8,884 bases of DNA from Anaerolineae bacterium (lineage in GTDB: Bacteria; Chloroflexota; Anaerolineae; Promineifilales; Promineifilaceae): the NCBI GenBank assembly GCA_028277515.1, contig JANQGC010000061.1, positions 1 through 8,884 of the forward strand, given 5' to 3'. The notes beneath the pieces were generated by a model. It made no database searches, had not been told where the DNA came from, and saw only the letters and a program-made list of their open reading frames with translations. Every line of letters begins with the position of its first letter. Within the stretch, counting starts at the first letter, position 1. The translations under genes were made by a program, and so were the position numbers. Below are positions 5,820 to 8,884 of the stretch, piece after piece.

Positions 5820-6761
5820 TTAATTCTTGTTATATGGCTTCATCAATGCTGCCGGTTGCACCGCCTTACCTACCAGGCCGGACATGGCCAGGATGGTCAA
5901 TAAGTAAGGCAAGCTAAGCAAGACCTGTGGCGGTATATCGAAGGCAAATATTTGTAAGGAAAGCTGCAGCGCATCCGCAGCACCAAAGACGAGGGCAGCC
6001 AGGGCCGCTTTATAGGGATTCCAACGGCCGAAGATGACGATTGCCAGGGCGATAAAACCCCGACCGGCCACGATATTATCCCGAAAAATACCCAACTGAC
6101 CCAAGGCTAAATAAGCCCCGGCGAAGCCGGCCGCCCCGCCGGAAATTAAGACGCCGATATAGCGCATTCTATACACATTGATGCCCGCCGTTTCAGCGGC
6201 GCGAGGATGTTCTCCGACAGCGCGTAATTTGAGTCCAAACTTTGTGCGGTAGAGTACAAACCCGGCCACAAACACCAGGGCAATTGTGATATAAACAAAA
6301 ATGCTGTGATTGAAGAGCACCGGACCGAAGAAAGGTAGAGAGGACAAAAACGGAATGTCCAGGGCCTCAAACATGGCGGCTTTTTGCGGGCGGGCCTGGG
6401 TGCCCAGGATAGCTCGAAAAGCATAGCTGGTGATGCCCAGCGCCAGCAAATTGAAGATGATACCGACCACTACCTGGTTTGCCCGCACCGTGATATACAT
6501 CCAGGCCAGAAAGAGGTTAAAAATCAGCCCGACGACAATCGCTCCGGCAATCCCTAGCCAAATGTTGCCGGTTAGTAAAGAGATTAAAAAACTGGTCAAA
6601 GCGCCTAAAAGGATCGTGCCCTCGATCCCGATATTGAGTACACCACCTAATTCGCCAAAAGTTTCTCCCAGGGCAGCCAGCAAAACCGGCCCGGCGAGAC
6701 GCACGCTGGCTGCCAGCCAGGTAATCAAAAAAGCAGTGGTGAAAAGTTGTTCTAACCCCAT
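5820..6761 (-). CDS. ABC transporter permease, BMP/nucleoside family (YufQ/NupC-like)
   Basis: This 313-residue integral membrane protein has about eight to ten hydrophobic segments. Family landmarks of this permease class (COG1079 type) are visible: LNIGIEGTILLGA (42-54), the cytoplasmic coupling segment LRAVGEHPRAAETAGIN (179-195) and VAGRGFIALAIVIFGRWNP (231-249). It should form one half of the membrane channel of an importer for nucleosides or a related small molecule, paired with the permease encoded just upstream. The ATG at 6761 lies 11 bases after the upstream permease stop, so the two are translated from one message. Length and gene order match the standard YufO-YufP-YufQ arrangement. 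Purine nucleosides are the usual substrate, but riboflavin or other compounds are known for relatives, so the substrate is an inference. Confidence 0.9.
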   Translation of the reverse strand: MGLEQLFTTAFLITWLAASVRLAGPVLLAALGETFGELGGVLNIGIEGTILLGALTSFLISLLTGNIWLGIAGAIVVGLIFNLFLAWMYITVRANQVVVGIIFNLLALGITSYAFRAILGTQARPQKAAMFEALDIPFLSSLPFFGPVLFNHSIFVYITIALVFVAGFVLYRTKFGLKLRAVGEHPRAAETAGINVYRMRYIGVLISGGAAGFAGAYLALGQLGIFRDNIVAGRGFIALAIVIFGRWNPYKAALAALVFGAADALQLSLQIFAFDIPPQVLLSLPYLLTILAMSGLVGKAVQPAALMKPYNKN

Positions 6762-6772
6762 TTTTTCTCGTA

Positions 6773-7897
6773 TTATGCGACAGTCTTGGTGCCCGGAGCG
6801 TGCTCATCTCTCCGCAAAAACGGCAGATCAAAGTGATAATAACGTAAGATATCGCTGGCCAGGATAAACAAAACGATCAAGCTTTGAATGATAAAGATGA
6901 CAGAGCTGGGAACGCCGGCCCGACGCTGCATCGCATCGGCGCCAACCTCCATGCCAGCGTATAAGATGGAAGAGACAATGACCCCGAGAGGGTGCAATTT
7001 TGCCAGTAAAGCGGCGACAATCCCCACGAATCCTGTTCCTTCTCCCAGGCCATCCAGGAGCCGGAAATGGACCCCTAATACCTCCACCATACCGGCCAGA
7101 GCACCGAGGCCGCCACCGATGATAGAGGCCAGGATTAGCCGGTTTCCAACGTCAATTCCGCCGTACCAGGCTGCTCGCGGACTGAGGCCGGCCACAATTT
7201 GTTTATAGCCGATTGAAGTGTTGCGCAGAACAAACCAGATAAGTACGGCTACACCAATGGCCAGAAAAATACCGGAATGAGCACGTGTGTTGGGAATGAC
7301 GAAGGATAGAATTGTTTCTTCCGGGATTCGCGGTGTTTGTGGCAGATCGCCCGGGGCGCGCAGAGGTCCTGAGACGAGGTAGTTGACCAGCAATAAGGCC
7401 ATAAAATTCATCATGAGCGAGACGATGACCTCGTTGCCGCCAAATTTGCCACGCATAATGCCGACAATTCCGGCCCAAATTCCCCCGGCGGCAAAACTTA
7501 CCAGCGTGACTAATAGGAAAAAAAGGGGACGCGGTAAGAGACCGATGGTCCCCTCAGGTCCGATTAAAAGGGCTAGCCACACAGCGGCCGCAGCACCGAT
7601 GAGTAACGTTCCTTCAAAACCAAGATAGAAAAAACCGGAACGCCAGGCGAAAATTGTTCCCAGGCCAATAAAGATAAGCGGCACTGCCTTTACAAGCGTG
7701 AAGCCAATGCCATTGATTGATCCGAAGCTCAGTTCAGCCATATTAATGTATGCTTCAAGCGGGTTAACCCCAAAGGGAATAAAGAGAAGGCTGCCCAGCA
7801 ATAAAGCCAGGACAATAGAAAATACAGTCACAAGAATCGTGACAGAACCGGATTCATTAGGTCGTTGTCGTTTTTTCAGAAAAGGGATCTTATCCAT
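6773..7897 (-). CDS. ABC transporter permease, BMP/nucleoside family (YufP/NupB-like)
   Basis: This 374-residue polytopic membrane protein has a basic, charged N-terminus (1-15) followed by a hydrophobic helix at about 20-42. Family signatures (COG4603 type) include FYLGFEGTLLIGAAAA (89-104), FGGNEVIVSLMMNFMALLL (152-170) and a coupling-helix-like IVAGLSPRAAWYGGID (235-250). The C-terminus (355-374) is polar. It would pair with the downstream permease to form the membrane pore and contact the ATPase through the cytoplasmic loop. Its ATG at 7897 overlaps the ATPase stop by eight bases, with GGAAG inside the ATPase 3' end as ribosome binding site, so translation is probably coupled. It is complete and of the usual length. 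Confidence 0.9.
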   Translation of the reverse strand: MDKIPFLKKRQRPNESGSVTILVTVFSIVLALLLGSLLFIPFGVNPLEAYINMAELSFGSINGIGFTLVKAVPLIFIGLGTIFAWRSGFFYLGFEGTLLIGAAAAVWLALLIGPEGTIGLLPRPLFFLLVTLVSFAAGGIWAGIVGIMRGKFGGNEVIVSLMMNFMALLLVNYLVSGPLRAPGDLPQTPRIPEETILSFVIPNTRAHSGIFLAIGVAVLIWFVLRNTSIGYKQIVAGLSPRAAWYGGIDVGNRLILASIIGGGLGALAGMVEVLGVHFRLLDGLGEGTGFVGIVAALLAKLHPLGVIVSSILYAGMEVGADAMQRRAGVPSSVIFIIQSLIVLFILASDILRYYHFDLPFLRRDEHAPGTKTVA

Positions 7898-8884
7898 TGT
7901 GGGCTTCCAGTGTAAGATCTGTGGATCGGGTGCCGCCCATCATTAATCCAATTGTTTCGACTTTAACGGTACCGGCATTTACAAGCCCCATAATTTCTCC
8001 CTGATAAATGACGGCAATACGATCACTAAGCGCCAAAATTTCTTCCAATTCTGCTGAAATAAGAAAAATCGCCGTTCCCTGTTCACGCTCATTTAGTAGT
8101 TGGCGGCGCACAAACTCCGTAGCCCCAACGTCCAACCCGCGGGTAGGTTGTTCGACAATCAAGATACGGGGTTGGTGCATCACCTCTCGACCCAGGACCA
8201 CTTTTTGCAAATTACCTCCCGATAAATTGCCCGCATCCAGGTCAATATTGGGCGGCCGCACGTCAAACCGTTCAATGAGGGCTTGAGCGTGATTTTTTAC
8301 TTTTTGGTCATTGACCAACAGGCTGCCGATGCTGGTGAAGGGCTGCAGGTTACCGAGGATCGCATTTTTGGCGATGCTCAAATCGTTGACCGAGCCTACC
8401 TTGCGACGATCGGCCGGAATATATGCCATTCCGGCCATGCGATGCCCGGCAACGGAGGCATGGGTTACATCGTGACCGTTAGCCACTATCGAACCTTGCG
8501 CAATAGGTCGCAGGTTCATCAGGGCTTCGGCTAATTCCGATTGGCCATTGCCGTCCACACCGGCCAGACCCACAATTTCGCCAGCGTATACATTTAAATT
8601 CGCGTCGCGCACTTTGGGAAATCCGCTTTCGTCTTCTACGGTTAAGTCCGTTATTTTTAGAAGACATTCACCCCGATTTTGGGGTTGCTTATCAACCTGG
8701 AAGATGACTTCGCGGCCGACCATCATCATGGCCAACTCGCTGGGTGTTGTGCGTTCTGTCTCTAAGGTAGCGATTGCCTTGCCGTCACGCATCACAGTCA
8801 CCCGATCAGAGACGGCCATGATTTCATGCAGTTTGTGCGTGATAAAAATGATCGTATGCTCTTTTTGGGCAAGCGAGCGTAAAA
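7890..8884 (-). CDS. ABC transporter ATP-binding protein with two ABC domains (YufO/NupA-like), N-terminus cut by window edge
   Basis: The frame runs unbroken to the right edge, so the Met at 8819 is internal; 330 residues are visible of about 500. The visible start, TIIFITHKLHEI (10-21), is the H-loop of the first ABC domain, with His16 as switch residue. The second domain follows: Walker A-like GVDGNGQSE (108-116) with Gln instead of Lys, signature LSGGNLQK (220-227), Walker B-like ILIVEQPTRGLDVGA (240-254) with Glu-Gln instead of Asp-Glu, and SAELEE (276-281) in place of a His switch. A degenerate second domain is usual for the RbsA/YufO-type double ATPase, so ATP hydrolysis is expected mainly at the first site. 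It energises import through the two permeases encoded next. The BMP-type binding lipoprotein expected upstream lies beyond the window. Confidence 0.9.
   Translation of the reverse strand, partial: LRSLAQKEHTIIFITHKLHEIMAVSDRVTVMRDGKAIATLETERTTPSELAMMMVGREVIFQVDKQPQNRGECLLKITDLTVEDESGFPKVRDANLNVYAGEIVGLAGVDGNGQSELAEALMNLRPIAQGSIVANGHDVTHASVAGHRMAGMAYIPADRRKVGSVNDLSIAKNAILGNLQPFTSIGSLLVNDQKVKNHAQALIERFDVRPPNIDLDAGNLSGGNLQKVVLGREVMHQPRILIVEQPTRGLDVGATEFVRRQLLNEREQGTAIFLISAELEEILALSDRIAVIYQGEIMGLVNAGTVKVETIGLMMGGTRSTDLTLEAHNG

Noticed and set aside
6430..6867. Plus-strand open frame of 145 codons opposite the permeases
   Set aside because: It spans the junction of two clear permease genes and has a low-complexity basic translation typical of antisense membrane-gene sequence.
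7890..8819. ATPase starting at the Met at 8819 as a single-domain protein
   Set aside because: The frame continues upstream to the edge with the H-loop TIIFITHKLHEI of a preceding ABC domain, so the gene is cut by the window.

Overview
The window looks like a chromosomal segment of a Chloroflexota bacterium (Anaerolineae/Caldilineae type). This rests mainly on the lipoprotein at 2440-3180: a lipobox, then a Val-Glu-Val-Thr-Arg phrase array, then a Pro/Thr linker, an architecture I associate with exported Chloroflexota proteins. Base composition is moderate, and TTG starts and Shine-Dalgarno sequences are used normally. The phylum is an inference, not proven here. I see no transposase, integrase, CRISPR array, tRNA or rRNA.

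Layout from left to right: a glutamine-synthetase-family ligase on the minus strand, cut by the left edge (1-1103); its leader and promoter with a perfect 15-bp inverted repeat (1104-1283); a class I SAM methyltransferase, minus (1284-2102); a 337-bp divergent intergenic region with promoter-like sites (2103-2439); a lipoprotein, plus (2440-3180). Facing it on the minus strand is a 307-residue protein related to AMP-binding (ANL) enzymes with its catalytic motifs erased (3221-4144), preceded by a complete 484-residue ANL ligase (4222-5676). Next comes a 143-bp gap with two similar dyads (5677-5819). On the right are two membrane permeases (5820-6761, 6773-7897) and the C-terminal part of a double-domain ABC ATPase (7890-8884, cut by the right edge).

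The right-hand block is a BMP-type ABC importer of the YufO/YufP/YufQ (NupA/NupB/NupC) family, usually purine-nucleoside uptake. Its substrate-binding lipoprotein is not in view and probably lies off the right edge. The two ANL genes lie downstream on the same strand but behind a gap with operator-like dyads, so they may be separately controlled. The glutamine-synthetase-like protein keeps metal-binding carboxylates but has Trp at the position I align with the glutamate-flap residue of true GS, so it may join glutamate to an amine other than ammonia. Nothing in the sequence proves that these blocks form one pathway.

Most worth a second look: the apparently conserved but catalytically blank ANL protein beside an intact ANL ligase; the GS homologue with the altered ammonium site; paired 15-bp dyads about 46-47 bp apart in two upstream regions; and strong over-representation of the palindrome CGGCCG, every copy of which lies inside a coding region.
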